Notes under the pieces: model-generated | What the model saw: the letters and a program-made list of their open reading frames with translations, nothing else | Database searches by the model: none | Told to the model about the DNA's origin: nothing | Position numbers and translations under genes: made by a program | From: Halobium salinum | GTDB lineage: Archaea; Halobacteriota; Halobacteria; Halobacteriales; Haloferacaceae | NCBI RefSeq assembly: GCF_026586625.1 | Contig: NZ_JAODIW010000006.1 | Coordinates: 1,277,061-1,341,060 of the forward strand | Reading direction: 5' to 3' | Length of the DNA: 64,000 bases | In this document: positions 41,548 through 50,047 of the stretch, piece after piece | How the letters are laid out: each line of letters opens with the position of its first letter | Position numbering within the stretch: position 1 is the first letter of the stretch

Positions 41548-41571
41548 CGACTTTTAACGGTTGTCTTTCGA
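41548..41571 (-). promoter_or_regulatory. Promoter of the zinc-ribbon/aEF-1beta operon, identical to rpl11 promoter block
   Basis: The 24 bases on the minus strand (from 41571 down to 41548) are identical to 14057-14080 upstream of L11: CGAAAGACAACCG then TTAAAAGTCG. The TATA box is 25-29 bases from the ATG at 41528. Confidence 0.75.
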
Positions 41572-41629
41572 TGCGAGGTCGTCGCTGGCGGCCTCCCGAA
41601 GGTCCGGCGCGTTCGGCCGTCTCGCCGGC

Positions 41630-42880
41630 TCAGACACCCAACACCAGCGGCCCGATCAGCACCCCCATCAGGTGAACGCGGCGACAGCCGACCCGCGGGG
41701 GGACGAGCCCGACGACCGTGGCGACGAGGAGGAGCCCGACGCCGACGACGCCGGCGAACAGATAGCAGACGCCGACCAGCCCACCGAGGACGACGAGGAC
41801 GAGTCGAGTCTGGTCGACCCGGCCCACGAACGCGAGGTAGCGGTCGCCGAGGACGACGACGAGGGCGAATCCGGCGACGGCGGCGACGCCGACGACCGGG
41901 AGGAGTCGGGCGAGGGCGGCCGGTCCGGCGACCGCGCCCGCGTCGTCGATCGCGACGGTGACACCCGTCCGGGGGGTGCCGAGGACGACGAGTGCGACGA
42001 GCGCGAAGACGGCGTTCGCCGTGTTGGCGCCGCTTGTGGCGACGACGAACTCGCGGGCGCCGCCGCGGCCGGGGACGAACGGGAGCGCGACGACGGAGGC
42101 GACCGCGGCGGAGACGCCGGGGACGAAGCCGACCATCGCACCCGCGACGGTGCCGGCGGTCGCCGTTCCGCCGAAGCGCCGGCGGTCCATCGAGATTTCC
42201 GGGTCGGCCTGTGGCGGGACGCCGGCCCCGCCGAGCGCGTCGAGGAGCACCGGAGCCCCGAACAACCCTCCAAAGAGCGGGGCGAGCACGCCGCCGACGG
42301 CGAGCGGCGCGGCGGGTGAGAGGTCGAGCGTCGCCGCGCCGAGGGCGGCGCTCAGCCCGAAGGCGACGAGACCGCCCACCATCCCGCGGCGGGTGGGTTC
42401 GGTCAGGACGAGGTAGCAGACGACGGCGCCGAGGACCAGCGGGAGGTTCGCCCTGAGAGCGGGGTAGCCGGCGCTCGCGAGCGCCGTGATGGGGATGGCC
42501 AGCGGGGCCGCGAGCGCGACGGCCGCGAGGCTCCCGGCGGCGGAGAGTCGCAGGGCTTCGCGGCCGCGGCCGTCGACGACGAGCTGGTGACCCGGGAGCG
42601 CCGAGGCGGCCATCGCGGCGTCGGGGACGCCGAGCGCCAGTGCCGGCACCACGTCGAGGAACGTGTGGACGACGCCGGCGGCGAGCATCGCGCCGCCCAC
42701 GAGCGTCGGCGACGCGGGGACGGCAGGAGCGACCGCCGCGAGTAGCATGGCGAAGTTGTTGGCGTGGAGCCCCGGCGTGAGTCCGCTGAGGGTTCCCAGG
42801 AGGACGCCACCGAGCGCGAAGGCGAGCGTCGCCGACGCCGTCCCGGGGGCGAGCACGAACCGGACGCCGAGGAACTCCAT
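41630..42880 (-). CDS. TctA-like tripartite tricarboxylate transporter membrane protein
   Basis: The 416-residue membrane protein has about ten hydrophobic segments and the TctA-type [19 protein letters not shown] at residues 25-43, followed by a mirror-like [21 protein letters not shown] near 235, i.e. two inverted repeats of the family. Bacterial TctA works with a periplasmic binding protein and a small TctB, neither of which is here; archaeal relatives are alone. Substrate unknown. Confidence 0.82.
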   Translation of the reverse strand: MEFLGVRFVLAPGTASATLAFALGGVLLGTLSGLTPGLHANNFAMLLAAVAPAVPASPTLVGGAMLAAGVVHTFLDVVPALALGVPDAAMAASALPGHQLVVDGRGREALRLSAAGSLAAVALAAPLAIPITALASAGYPALRANLPLVLGAVVCYLVLTEPTRRGMVGGLVAFGLSAALGAATLDLSPAAPLAVGGVLAPLFGGLFGAPVLLDALGGAGVPPQADPEISMDRRRFGGTATAGTVAGAMVGFVPGVSAAVASVVALPFVPGRGGAREFVVATSGANTANAVFALVALVVLGTPRTGVTVAIDDAGAVAGPAALARLLPVVGVAAVAGFALVVVLGDRYLAFVGRVDQTRLVLVVLGGLVGVCYLFAGVVGVGLLLVATVVGLVPPRVGCRRVHLMGVLIGPLVLGV

Positions 42881-42954
42881 CGCGGGGGAGTGGTCGCGGT
42901 CTCGTATTTGAAGACTCGTACGGCGCTCGACGGCCGAGGGGTAGGCGCCTCACC

Positions 42955-43125
42955 GGGCGTGCAGGGACGACGACCGGCCGGCCAACCGCCGGGTGGGACT
43001 TCGGAAGGGGCCGGCGTCTCGGGGACGCACGACGAAGCAAGCACCGTAGGGAGCGAGCGAGCGACTGAGGCGCGCAGCGAGTCGCGCGAGCCGAGACGCC
43101 GGGGGCTTCCGGGAGCAGTCTCCGA
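42955..43125 (+). repeat. Dispersed structured element, copy C (single core)
   Basis: This lies in the 42881-43216 gap between the TctA-like and priS genes. GGGTGGGACTTCGGAAGGGG precedes a closing stem CCGGCGTCTCGG at 43011-43022 pairing with CCGAGACGCCGG at 43091-43102. The interior has GAAGCAAGCACCGTAGGG and GCGCAGCGAG. It is homologous to copies A, B and D; no gene is inside. Confidence 0.75.
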
Positions 43126-43216
43126 GACACGTCTGTCGACGGGGGCGACGTATCTAACTGAGAACGACCGTCAACGACAACGACTAAACCGACCACTCGC
43201 ATACCACCGGAGAGCG

Positions 43217-44374
43217 ATGGACGAACGGACGCGCGAGTACCTCACCGGCCGCTTCGGCGACTACTACCGCCGAGCGGAGCTCACGCCGCCACCCGCCGCC
43301 GGCGAGCGCGAGTGGGGCCACATCCCCTGGACCGCCGGCAGCGGCACGACGATGATTCGCCACCAGTCGCTGCTGGACCTGGGCGACCTCGGGAGCTACC
43401 TCGCGCGGGAGGCGCCGCGGCACGTCTACTTCTCCGCGGCGCGCTACGACGACCCCGGTGCGAGTACGATGGACGCGAAGGGGTGGGACGAGGCCGACCT
43501 CGTCTTCGACCTCGACGCCGACCACCTCCCGGGCGTCGACCCCGAGGAGACGGCCTACGCCGACATGCTCGCCGAGGGGAAGGCGGCGCTGGTGAACCTC
43601 CTCGACTTTCTCGAAGACGACTTCGCGTTCGACCACCTCGACGTGGTGTTCTCGGGCGGGCGGGGATACCACGTCCACGTCCGCGACGAGTCCGTGCGAG
43701 AGTTGGACAGCGAGGCGCGGCGCGAAATCGTCGACTACGTACGCGCCATCGACCTCGACGAGGACGCACTCATGGAGACGCGCCCGAACGAGACGGGCAC
43801 CCTGCGTGACACCCTCCGGGCGGAGGGTGGCTGGGGTCGACGGGTCCACCGCCGAATCCTCGCGCTGGCCGACGAAATCGAGGGGATGGACGACGACGAG
43901 GCGCTGGAGCGCCTCCGCGAGTTCGACGGCGTCGGCGAGAAGACCGCCGGGAACCTGCTGACTGCCTTTCGGGAGAACCGCGAGGCGCTCGAAGCGGGCA
44001 ACATGGAGGCCGGCGGGGCGAAGCGGCTGGTGAAGAAGCTCCTCCCGGAGGTCGTCGCCGACGAGACCTCGCCCATCGACGAACCCGTCACGACCGACCT
44101 CCGGCGGCTCATCCGACTTCCGGGGAGCCTCCACGGCGGCACCGGCCTCGCCGTCCGGCGCATCCCGCGCCGGTCGGTCGCCGACTTCGACCCGCTCGTC
44201 GACGCCGTCCCCGACCGGTTCACCGGGCGCGAGATTACCGTCGAGGCGGCCGAGTCGGCGACCGTCGACCTCGGCGGCGAAACGACTAATATATCAGCCG
44301 GTGAGAACACAGTTCGTGAGTGCGTCGGCGTCTTCCTCATGACGCGCGGCGCCGCGGAGAAAGCCACAGAATGA
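43217..44374 (+). CDS. priS: DNA primase small (catalytic) subunit PriS
   Basis: The 385-residue protein has the primase motif [11 protein letters not shown] near residue 97 (DxD), the [10 protein letters not shown] motif near 150, and [15 protein letters not shown] near 300. It makes RNA or DNA primers with PriL. An inserted HhH-like helical region [24 protein letters not shown] follows the palm motifs and is usual in haloarchaea. Its stop overlaps the GINS start (ATGA). The upstream start ATG 43217 gives the family N-terminus [17 protein letters not shown]. Confidence 0.94.
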   Translation: MDERTREYLTGRFGDYYRRAELTPPPAAGEREWGHIPWTAGSGTTMIRHQSLLDLGDLGSYLAREAPRHVYFSAARYDDPGASTMDAKGWDEADLVFDLDADHLPGVDPEETAYADMLAEGKAALVNLLDFLEDDFAFDHLDVVFSGGRGYHVHVRDESVRELDSEARREIVDYVRAIDLDEDALMETRPNETGTLRDTLRAEGGWGRRVHRRILALADEIEGMDDDEALERLREFDGVGEKTAGNLLTAFRENREALEAGNMEAGGAKRLVKKLLPEVVADETSPIDEPVTTDLRRLIRLPGSLHGGTGLAVRRIPRRSVADFDPLVDAVPDRFTGREITVEAAESATVDLGGETTNISAGENTVRECVGVFLMTRGAAEKATE

Positions 44375-45345
44375 ACCTCAACGAGCTACAGACGGTCCAG
44401 TCGAAGGAACGCCGGAAGGACAGTCTGCAGCATCTCCGCGACGCCTTCTACGAGGACGTCGCCGGCTACATCAGCGATTTGAAGGCCGAGCGAAAGGAGG
44501 TCGCGGCGACCGCCGACGACCCCTTCTCCTCCCCGGAGGTCTCCCGGCTCACCGACGAAATCGAGACCGCAGAGGAGGTCGTCGAGGCCGTCTACGAGCG
44601 CCGCGTCGGCAAGGTGGTGAAGCTCGCCTCCTTCGCGGCCGCCGACATGCCGGTCGACGAGGAGGGGATGACGACACAGGAGCGCGAGCTGTTCGAGGAC
44701 CTCGTCGCGCGCATCGAGCAGAACAAGACGACGGTGCTCGACATCCTCTCCGGGAACGGGTCGGCGTCGGCGAGCGAGGTGAGAGAGGCGAGCGGTTCCC
44801 GGGCGTCCGAGTCGGACCCGACGGCTCCCGACGCCGCGCCGGTCGGAGGGACCGGGGCCGACGACACGGACGCCGGGACGCCGGCGACCGCCGACGAGGA
44901 GTCGACGCCGGACGTCCTCTCGCAGGCGATGGACGGGGAGCGCGACCTCACGGTCGGCGACGACGAGTCGGTCGCACCCGCACCCGACGCCTCGACCGGC
45001 CGTGTCGACGCCGGCGACCCTGACACCGTACCGGCCGACGGCGACGGCGTCGCCGACGCCACCGGAAACGGTCCGAAGAACGCCGACGGGGACGACACGC
45101 CGCCGACGCCGCCGGACACGCCCGGCGGGGGGACGGGGACGGACGGGGAAACGGGAAGCGAGACCGAACCGGCGTCCGGCCGAGCGGACGACGACCGGAC
45201 GACCGTCCGCATCACCCGCGACGTGGGGAGCATCCTCGGCGTCGACGAGCGCGAGTACGACCTCGCCGAGGAGGACGTGGTGACGCTCCCGAGCGCGAAC
45301 GCAGAGCCGCTCGTCCAGCGCGACGCCGCCGAGCGGCTGGACTGA
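44371..45345 (+). CDS. GINS complex subunit (Gins15/51 type)
   Basis: The 324-residue protein starts [20 protein letters not shown], followed by an A-domain helical bundle (KAERKEVAATADDPFSSPEVSRL) and a C-terminal B-domain VRITRDVGSILGVDEREYDLAEEDVVTLP. Between them is an acidic Asp/Thr/Pro/Gly linker of roughly 150 residues, unusually long. GINS binds MCM and Cdc45/GAN in the replicative helicase. ATGA overlap with priS indicates coupling, the usual archaeal arrangement. Confidence 0.9.
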   Translation: MNLNELQTVQSKERRKDSLQHLRDAFYEDVAGYISDLKAERKEVAATADDPFSSPEVSRLTDEIETAEEVVEAVYERRVGKVVKLASFAAADMPVDEEGMTTQERELFEDLVARIEQNKTTVLDILSGNGSASASEVREASGSRASESDPTAPDAAPVGGTGADDTDAGTPATADEESTPDVLSQAMDGERDLTVGDDESVAPAPDASTGRVDAGDPDTVPADGDGVADATGNGPKNADGDDTPPTPPDTPGGGTGTDGETGSETEPASGRADDDRTTVRITRDVGSILGVDEREYDLAEEDVVTLPSANAEPLVQRDAAERLD

Positions 45346-45389
45346 CCTGATACCGAAACGGTTTCTCCCTCCCACCCGACGACCCGCGT

Positions 45390-45845
45390 ATGCTCAGCGT
45401 CGGCGACGAAGCCCCCGAGTTCGAACTGCCAGACCAGAACGGCGAGCGCGTCTCGCTCTCGGACTACCGCGGCGAGCACGTCGTGGTCTACTTCTACCCC
45501 CGCGCGGACACGCCGGGCTGTACGACGGAGGCCTGTGGCTTCCGCGACGCCATCGACGAATTCGAGAACCGGGACGTCACCGTCCTCGGCATCAGCGACG
45601 ACCCAGTCGACGACCTCGCCGACTTCGCGGAGAAACACGACCTCCCCTTCCGCCTGCTCTCCGACGAGTCCGGCGAGGTCGCGAGCGCCTACGACTCCTA
45701 CGGGGAGAAGAACATGTTCGGCAAGACGTTCGACGGCGTGTTCCGCAACACGTACGTCGTCGGACCCGAGGGCGACGTCGTCGAGGTCTACGAGGGCGTC
45801 GACCCGGAGGACCACGCGATGACGATTCTGAACGACCTCTCCTGA
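45390..45845 (+). CDS. Peroxiredoxin, Bcp/PrxQ type
   Basis: The 151-residue protein has YPRADTPGCTTEACGFRD with the peroxidatic Cys44 and the resolving Cys49 five residues away, as in PrxQ/Bcp. It reduces hydroperoxides using thioredoxin. The N-terminal GDEAPEFELPDQNGERVSL is family-typical. It stands alone between GINS and the minus-strand prenyl synthase. Confidence 0.93.
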   Translation: MLSVGDEAPEFELPDQNGERVSLSDYRGEHVVVYFYPRADTPGCTTEACGFRDAIDEFENRDVTVLGISDDPVDDLADFAEKHDLPFRLLSDESGEVASAYDSYGEKNMFGKTFDGVFRNTYVVGPEGDVVEVYEGVDPEDHAMTILNDLS

Positions 45846-46079
45846 GCGGACGGCCCACCCGACGGGCCGGCGGCGCCGCGCACTACGGCTCGACGTGCGG
45901 AACACACCACGTTTCCGATGAAAGCAACGGCTACGGAGTTTACCGTTCACCGGCGACGGCGTCGGGGTTCGGCGGAACGCGTGGGTCGACACTGAGCCGC
46001 CTCGCACACATAAAACCGCCGGGTCGGTGGTGCAGTACGACGGGGCGAGCGGCGGCCACCGTCGCGGCCGGGACGCCGC

Positions 46080-47126
46080 TCAGTACCCTCGGGTGATGAG
46101 GTAGTCCGCGATGTCTTCGAGCAGGGAGCGAGCCTCGTTGTCGGGGAGGATTTCGAGGCGGCTCTTGGCCTGCTCGGTGAGGTCGCGGGCCGTCTCGCGA
46201 GCGTAGTCGATGCTGCCGGCGGCCTCCAACGCTGCGACGGCGTCCTCGATTTCGGCGTCGGTGACGTTCTCGGGGTCCGTGGCAGCGACGAGCCCGTCCA
46301 CGTCGACGCCCTGCTGGCGAGCGTGGAGTGCGATGAGCGTCTCCTTCTCCTCGACGAGGTCCGACCCGCGCTGCTTGCCCAGCTTGTCGCTGGGGACGGT
46401 GAGGTCGAGCACGTCGTCCTGAATCTGGAACGCGCTGCCGGAGTCGATGCCGTACCGATAGAGGGCCTCGACGACCTCGTCGTCGGCGCCGAGCAACACG
46501 GCCGGCGTGGCGGCCGCGGCGCCGTAGAGGACGGCGGTCTTGAACTCCACCATCTCGAGGTACTGGTCGGGGTCGATGTCGCCTTCCGTCTCGAACTGCA
46601 CGTCGAGCGCCTGCCCCTCGCAGATGCGGGTGCAGGTCGAGGCGAGCATGCGCACCGCCTCCAGGCCGTTCTCGGCGTGGGCGCCGGTGTCGGCCATGAT
46701 TTCGAACGCCTTCGAGTAGAGGGTGTCGCCGGCGAGGATGGCCGTCTCGGTGTCGTAGGCCTTGTGCACGGCGGGGACGCCCCGGCGGAGGTCGTCGTCG
46801 TCCATGATGTCGTCGTGGATGAGCGTGAACGACTGGATGACCTCGAGGCTCACCGCGGCGGCCATCACGTCGACCGGCTCGTCGTACAGCGACGGGAACG
46901 CGCGGTAGTCGGCCGACAGCGGCTCGACGTCGGAGACGGCCTCCGCCGCGAGCAGCGTCACCGTCGGGCGGAGGCGCTTCCCGCCGGCCTCGAGCAGGTA
47001 GCGGGCGGCCTCGTACAGCCGCTTCGGCTCGGCCATCGGCAGGTCCTCGTCGATGGCCGCGTTGACGAGTTCGCGCCGCTCGCCGACGGCCCCGAGCACC
47101 CGCTGCTCCGTCGCGTCCTGGTTCAT
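46080..47126 (-). CDS. Geranylgeranyl/farnesyl diphosphate synthase
   Basis: The 348-residue protein has the first aspartate-rich motif HDDIMDDDDLRRG near 104-116, the lysine-bearing AGGKRLRPTVTLL near 48-60 and the second motif QIQDDVLDLT near 235. It adds isopentenyl units to make C15-C20 diphosphates used for archaeal lipids. Bases upstream of the FARM (TLIHDDIMDDDD with L/I) suggest C20 product, but chain length is inference. Its ATG overlaps the RNase J stop, so the two genes are coupled, as in other haloarchaea. Confidence 0.92.
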   Translation of the reverse strand: MNQDATEQRVLGAVGERRELVNAAIDEDLPMAEPKRLYEAARYLLEAGGKRLRPTVTLLAAEAVSDVEPLSADYRAFPSLYDEPVDVMAAAVSLEVIQSFTLIHDDIMDDDDLRRGVPAVHKAYDTETAILAGDTLYSKAFEIMADTGAHAENGLEAVRMLASTCTRICEGQALDVQFETEGDIDPDQYLEMVEFKTAVLYGAAAATPAVLLGADDEVVEALYRYGIDSGSAFQIQDDVLDLTVPSDKLGKQRGSDLVEEKETLIALHARQQGVDVDGLVAATDPENVTDAEIEDAVAALEAAGSIDYARETARDLTEQAKSRLEILPDNEARSLLEDIADYLITRGY

Positions 47127-48472
47127 CACTCCACCAGCTGGATGACGTTCCCGTTCTGCGTGAGGTGGATGTCGCGGCCGACCTCGTACCCCATGCCGCT
47201 GGCGAGGTTCACGTACGGCGCGAACCCTTTGAGGTCCTGGTGGGCCGGGATGAGGTGCTTCGGCTGCAGCGCGTCGAGCATCTGGTAGTGGCCCTCCTCG
47301 CGGAGGTGGCCGGAGACGTGGATGTCGTCGTAGATGCGCGCGCCCTGCATCTTCAGGAGGCGCTCGGACTGGTAGCGCTGGCCCTCGTTGGTCGGCTCCG
47401 GGATGACCCGCGCCGAGAAGATGACCTTGTCGCCGTCGTCCAGTTCGTACGGCGTCTCGCCGCGACCCATCCGGGTGAGCATCGCACGGGGCTCGCCCTG
47501 GTGACCCGTCACGATGGGGAGGTACTTCTCCTTCCCCTCCTTCATGATGCGCTTGAACGTGCGGTCGACGGACTTGCGGTGGCCGTACATCCCGAGGTCG
47601 TCCGGGAAGTCGACGTAGTTCAGGCGCTCGGCCGTGCCGGAGTACTTCTCCATCGAGCGACCGAGCAGGACGGGCTGGCGGCCGATGTCCTTCGCGAACT
47701 CGACGAGCGAGGTGACCCGGGAGATGTGCGAGGAGAACGTCGTGGCGACGATGCCGCCGTCGTAGTCCTCGACCGAGGTCATCACGTCCTTCAGGTGGCG
47801 ACGCGCGACGGACTCGGAGGGCGTGCGGCCCTTCCGACCGGCGTTCGTGCAGTCCTCGATGTAACAGAGGACGCCCTCGCCCTCGCGACCGATTTCGCGG
47901 AAGCGCTCCATGTCGATGGGGTCCTCGACGACCGGCGAGTGGTCCATGCGCTTGTCGAGGCCGTAGACGACCGCGCCCTCCGGCGTGTGGAGGACGGGGT
48001 TGATGGCGTCGATGATGGAGTGGGTGACGTGGACGAACTCCAGTTCGCAGCGCTCGCCGATGGACATCGTCTCACCGGCGGACATCTTCTGCAGGTCGTT
48101 CTCGACGTTGAACTTCGACTCGCCCTGGAGCTGCTGCTTGACGAGCTCGATGGTAAAGGGCGTCGCGACGACGGGGGCGTCGTAGCGGTGGGCCAGCTTC
48201 GAGATGGCGCCGATGTGGTCGAGGTGGCCGTGGGTCGGCACGATGGCCTGCACGTCACCTTCGAGTTCGCTCATCACCCGGTCGTCGGGGATGGCGCCCA
48301 TGTCGATCAGGTCGAGGCTGTGCATCTTCTCGGTCTCGACGTTGTCGTGGATGAGAACCTGCGAGAGGTTCAGCCCCATGTCGAAGATGACGATGTCGTC
48401 GCCCGCGCGAACGGCCGTCATCTGTCGACCGACTTCCTCGTAGCCGCCGATGGTTGCGATTTCGATTTCCAT
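47126..48472 (-). CDS. Ribonuclease J (archaeal 5'-3' exoribonuclease, aRNase J)
   Basis: The 448-residue protein has the MBL motif [15 protein letters not shown] at 79-93 (His81, His83, Asp85, His86), a beta-CASP domain with [14 protein letters not shown] and [12 protein letters not shown], and a C-terminal [27 protein letters not shown]. aRNase J degrades RNA from the 5' end and processes rRNA and mRNA in archaea. It is first in the operon with the prenyl synthase. A long structured leader precedes it. Confidence 0.93.
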   Translation of the reverse strand: MEIEIATIGGYEEVGRQMTAVRAGDDIVIFDMGLNLSQVLIHDNVETEKMHSLDLIDMGAIPDDRVMSELEGDVQAIVPTHGHLDHIGAISKLAHRYDAPVVATPFTIELVKQQLQGESKFNVENDLQKMSAGETMSIGERCELEFVHVTHSIIDAINPVLHTPEGAVVYGLDKRMDHSPVVEDPIDMERFREIGREGEGVLCYIEDCTNAGRKGRTPSESVARRHLKDVMTSVEDYDGGIVATTFSSHISRVTSLVEFAKDIGRQPVLLGRSMEKYSGTAERLNYVDFPDDLGMYGHRKSVDRTFKRIMKEGKEKYLPIVTGHQGEPRAMLTRMGRGETPYELDDGDKVIFSARVIPEPTNEGQRYQSERLLKMQGARIYDDIHVSGHLREEGHYQMLDALQPKHLIPAHQDLKGFAPYVNLASGMGYEVGRDIHLTQNGNVIQLVE

Positions 48473-48487
48473 TGTTGAACACTGAAA

Positions 48488-48660
48488 CGCCGCGAAGCGG
48501 CGATTCTCGTACGTAAACCCGCCCGCGTCTCCGAATCGGGGGCCAGCGGCCCCGGCGTCTTACAGCACGTCGGTCGGTGGTCCCCGCTATGCGACCGGTC
48601 CGTCGTACGTCTGGGGGACCGGTCGCACTTGCCCGCGGGAGCGGTTGTATAGGGCTTCTT
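48488..48660 (-). promoter_or_regulatory. Structured 5' leader and promoter of the RNase J operon
   Basis: On the minus strand a TATA-like CCCTATACAAC (about 48645-48655) predicts transcription starting near 48620-48630. A perfect 12-bp inverted repeat then follows at once: TGCGACCGGTCC / GGACCGGTCGCA (48590-48601 and 48616-48627) with a 14-base loop. GGGGCC/GGCCCC near 48539-48553 and CGCCGC-GAA-GCGGCG at 48488-48502, 16 bases before the ATG, are two further hairpins. The leader is therefore about 150 nt. Confidence 0.55.
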
Positions 48661-48753
48661 TGCCCGGTCGTAAAAACTGCTTGGGTTACGGTTTCCGTGT
48701 GATTTGTAGAGGGGGCGTCCCGTGGAGAGGGGTTTCTTTCATAGAGGTTCGTG

Positions 48754-49141
48754 GTGACTCAGCTCCTAGAAACAGAGCGTGTCTCTCATTCCCGGTAGTA
48801 GATTAGTTGAAGCCCGATTACCAAGAACACCGCTCCGACCACTATAATCAACAATCCGAATGCCCATACGGAATGGCCACCAGCAGGCGTCGGCCCCGGC
48901 GATGGGGGTGTGAAAATGTCGATGAGAATGGGAACTACAACGTACCAGAGTCCAACTACGGTGATGACTCCCCCGACTAGCATCGATAGAGTTCCAGCGA
49001 TTGATGCGGAGACCCATCTCTTGATTAGTTCCATATTTGTTGTTTTTGGTCATATGCTATCTAGTCAGATGTCATATAACTGTTAGCGACTCATTCGGAA
49101 GCTCTGCTAGATACGCGGCACGCCTCTAGAAGCTGAGTCAC
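48754..49141 (-). repeat. Cassette 1: small ORF bounded by inverted repeats
   Basis: GTGACTCAGCTCCTAGA at 48754-48770 and its inverse TCTAGAAGCTGAGTCAC at 49125-49141 (16 of 17 matching) bound a 388-base unit. The unit contains the 82-residue membrane-protein gene on the minus strand. The bases just inside the left end (CAGAGCGTGTCTCTC) and just inside the right end (GATACGCGGCACG) are repeated in cassette 2. The DNA is visibly richer in A+T than its surroundings. Confidence 0.7.
48786..49034 (-). CDS. Small two-helix membrane protein of cassette 1
   Basis: The 82-residue protein starts MELIKRWVSASIAGTLSMLVGG. Two hydrophobic segments lie at residues ~12-38 and ~57-77 (VWAFGLLIIVVGAVFLVIGL), separated by a Pro/Gly/Ser loop (FTPPSPGPTPAGGHS). 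No known family. Codon use and A+T content are unlike the neighbours, which suggests transfer. Its stop lies 16 bases inside the left inverted repeat of the cassette. Confidence 0.7.
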   Translation of the reverse strand: MELIKRWVSASIAGTLSMLVGGVITVVGLWYVVVPILIDIFTPPSPGPTPAGGHSVWAFGLLIIVVGAVFLVIGLQLIYYRE

Positions 49142-49188
49142 GTCTAACCAGGTCGGAACAAAGGGAGTTTCTTCCAGCGTCTGTCGGT

Positions 49189-49490
49189 GTGACTCAGCTC
49201 CTAAACTCAGAGCGTGTGTCTCGTTTAGTCCTGGTCCGATTCAAGCTGTTCGACTCGCTGCTTCAACCCCTCTAATTCTTTTTCGTCTTCCCCACTTGAC
49301 GTGCGATTGAAGAGGGTTATAGCACCGAGAAAGAGCGGAACAGTCACCAAAGCGAAGAGGAGGAGGACGAACCAAAGTTCAGGACTCATATTGCAGAAAC
49401 ACGAACTCTGGTAATTATCTCTATCGGTGCTCCTTCCTTAGTGTATCAAGATTCGCTGGATACGCGGCACGACTCCAGAAGCTGAGCCAC
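49189..49490 (-). repeat. Cassette 2: second small ORF bounded by the same inverted repeats
   Basis: GTGACTCAGCTCCTAAA at 49189-49205 and TCCAGAAGCTGAGCCAC at 49474-49490 bound a 302-base unit arranged like cassette 1. Between the cassettes (49142-49188) the spacer resembles the sequence preceding cassette 1 (AAGGGAGTTTCTTCCAG against GAGGGGTTTCTTTCATAG). So the two units are tandem copies with different genes inside. Confidence 0.7.
49225..49389 (-). CDS. Small membrane protein with coiled coil, cassette 2
   Basis: This 54-residue gene reads MSPELWFVLLLFALVTVP, with one hydrophobic helix at about residues 5-26 (WFVLLLFALVTVPLFLGAIT), followed by a charged helix GEDEKELEGLKQRVEQLESDQD with coiled-coil-like heptads. 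It differs completely from the cassette 1 protein in sequence. ATG start, TAA stop, low G+C. The function is unknown. Confidence 0.65.
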   Translation of the reverse strand: MSPELWFVLLLFALVTVPLFLGAITLFNRTSSGEDEKELEGLKQRVEQLESDQD

Positions 49491-49544
49491 ACCGTGATTC
49501 CGTGAAAACAACTCGCAAGACACGATTCAACGACACGACTCTGA

Positions 49545-49940
49545 AAAGCCCCGACGGGCTCGGCCGCTGCGCGCCTCGGTCACTCGCTTCGCTCGCTCCC
49601 TGCGGTGCTTACATCGGCTCGCTGACCGAGCCCAACGCGAGAGCAGAGCTCTCGCGAGCAGCCGGAAGCTCTGCTTCCGGCGACGCCGCTCCTTTTCGAT
49701 TCCCACCCGACAGCCTCACACCTCCCCAGCCTCCGCATGGCCGACACGGAGGTCGGCCACGGTCCCTCGCGCGACTCCGCCGCGGACGGAGCCGCGGCGG
49801 CGCGCGCCAGCCGCCCCTCTGTGGGCGGCTGCAGCCGTGCGAGGGCTGACCGACCGAACGAAGTGAAGGAGGGAGGCGGTTGGGGAGGACGAGGCGCGGT
49901 ACGGTCGGGTGGGCTTTCGGGAGTCACAGAAAGCCCAGTC
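49545..49940 (+). repeat. Dispersed structured element, copy B
   Basis: Within the 49390-50047 gap. Its first part holds a core in reverse orientation closed by GGGCTCGG at 49556-49563 and CCGAGCCC at 49626-49633, containing CGGTGCTTACATCGG (inverse of the core's GTAAGCACCG). The second part repeats the copy A spacer: CCTCACACCTCCCCAGCC and GTCCCTCGCGCGACT. It ends in GGGCTTTC/GAAAGCCC around 49911-49938. Frames inside are Arg/Ser-rich and not credible. Confidence 0.75.
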
Positions 49941-50047
49941 ACAACAGAACTCCAGCGACAAGCGACCACCCGAGCCGAACCCCCATCGCCAAGAACCCCT
50001 CACCGACGCTCCGCAACCCGTAAACCCCTACCACGATACGGAAACCC

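Noticed and set aside
48590-48627. The 12-bp inverted repeat upstream of RNase J as a mobile-element end or terminator
   Set aside because: There is no T tract after it and no second copy in the window; its place at the presumed transcript start suits a leader hairpin better.
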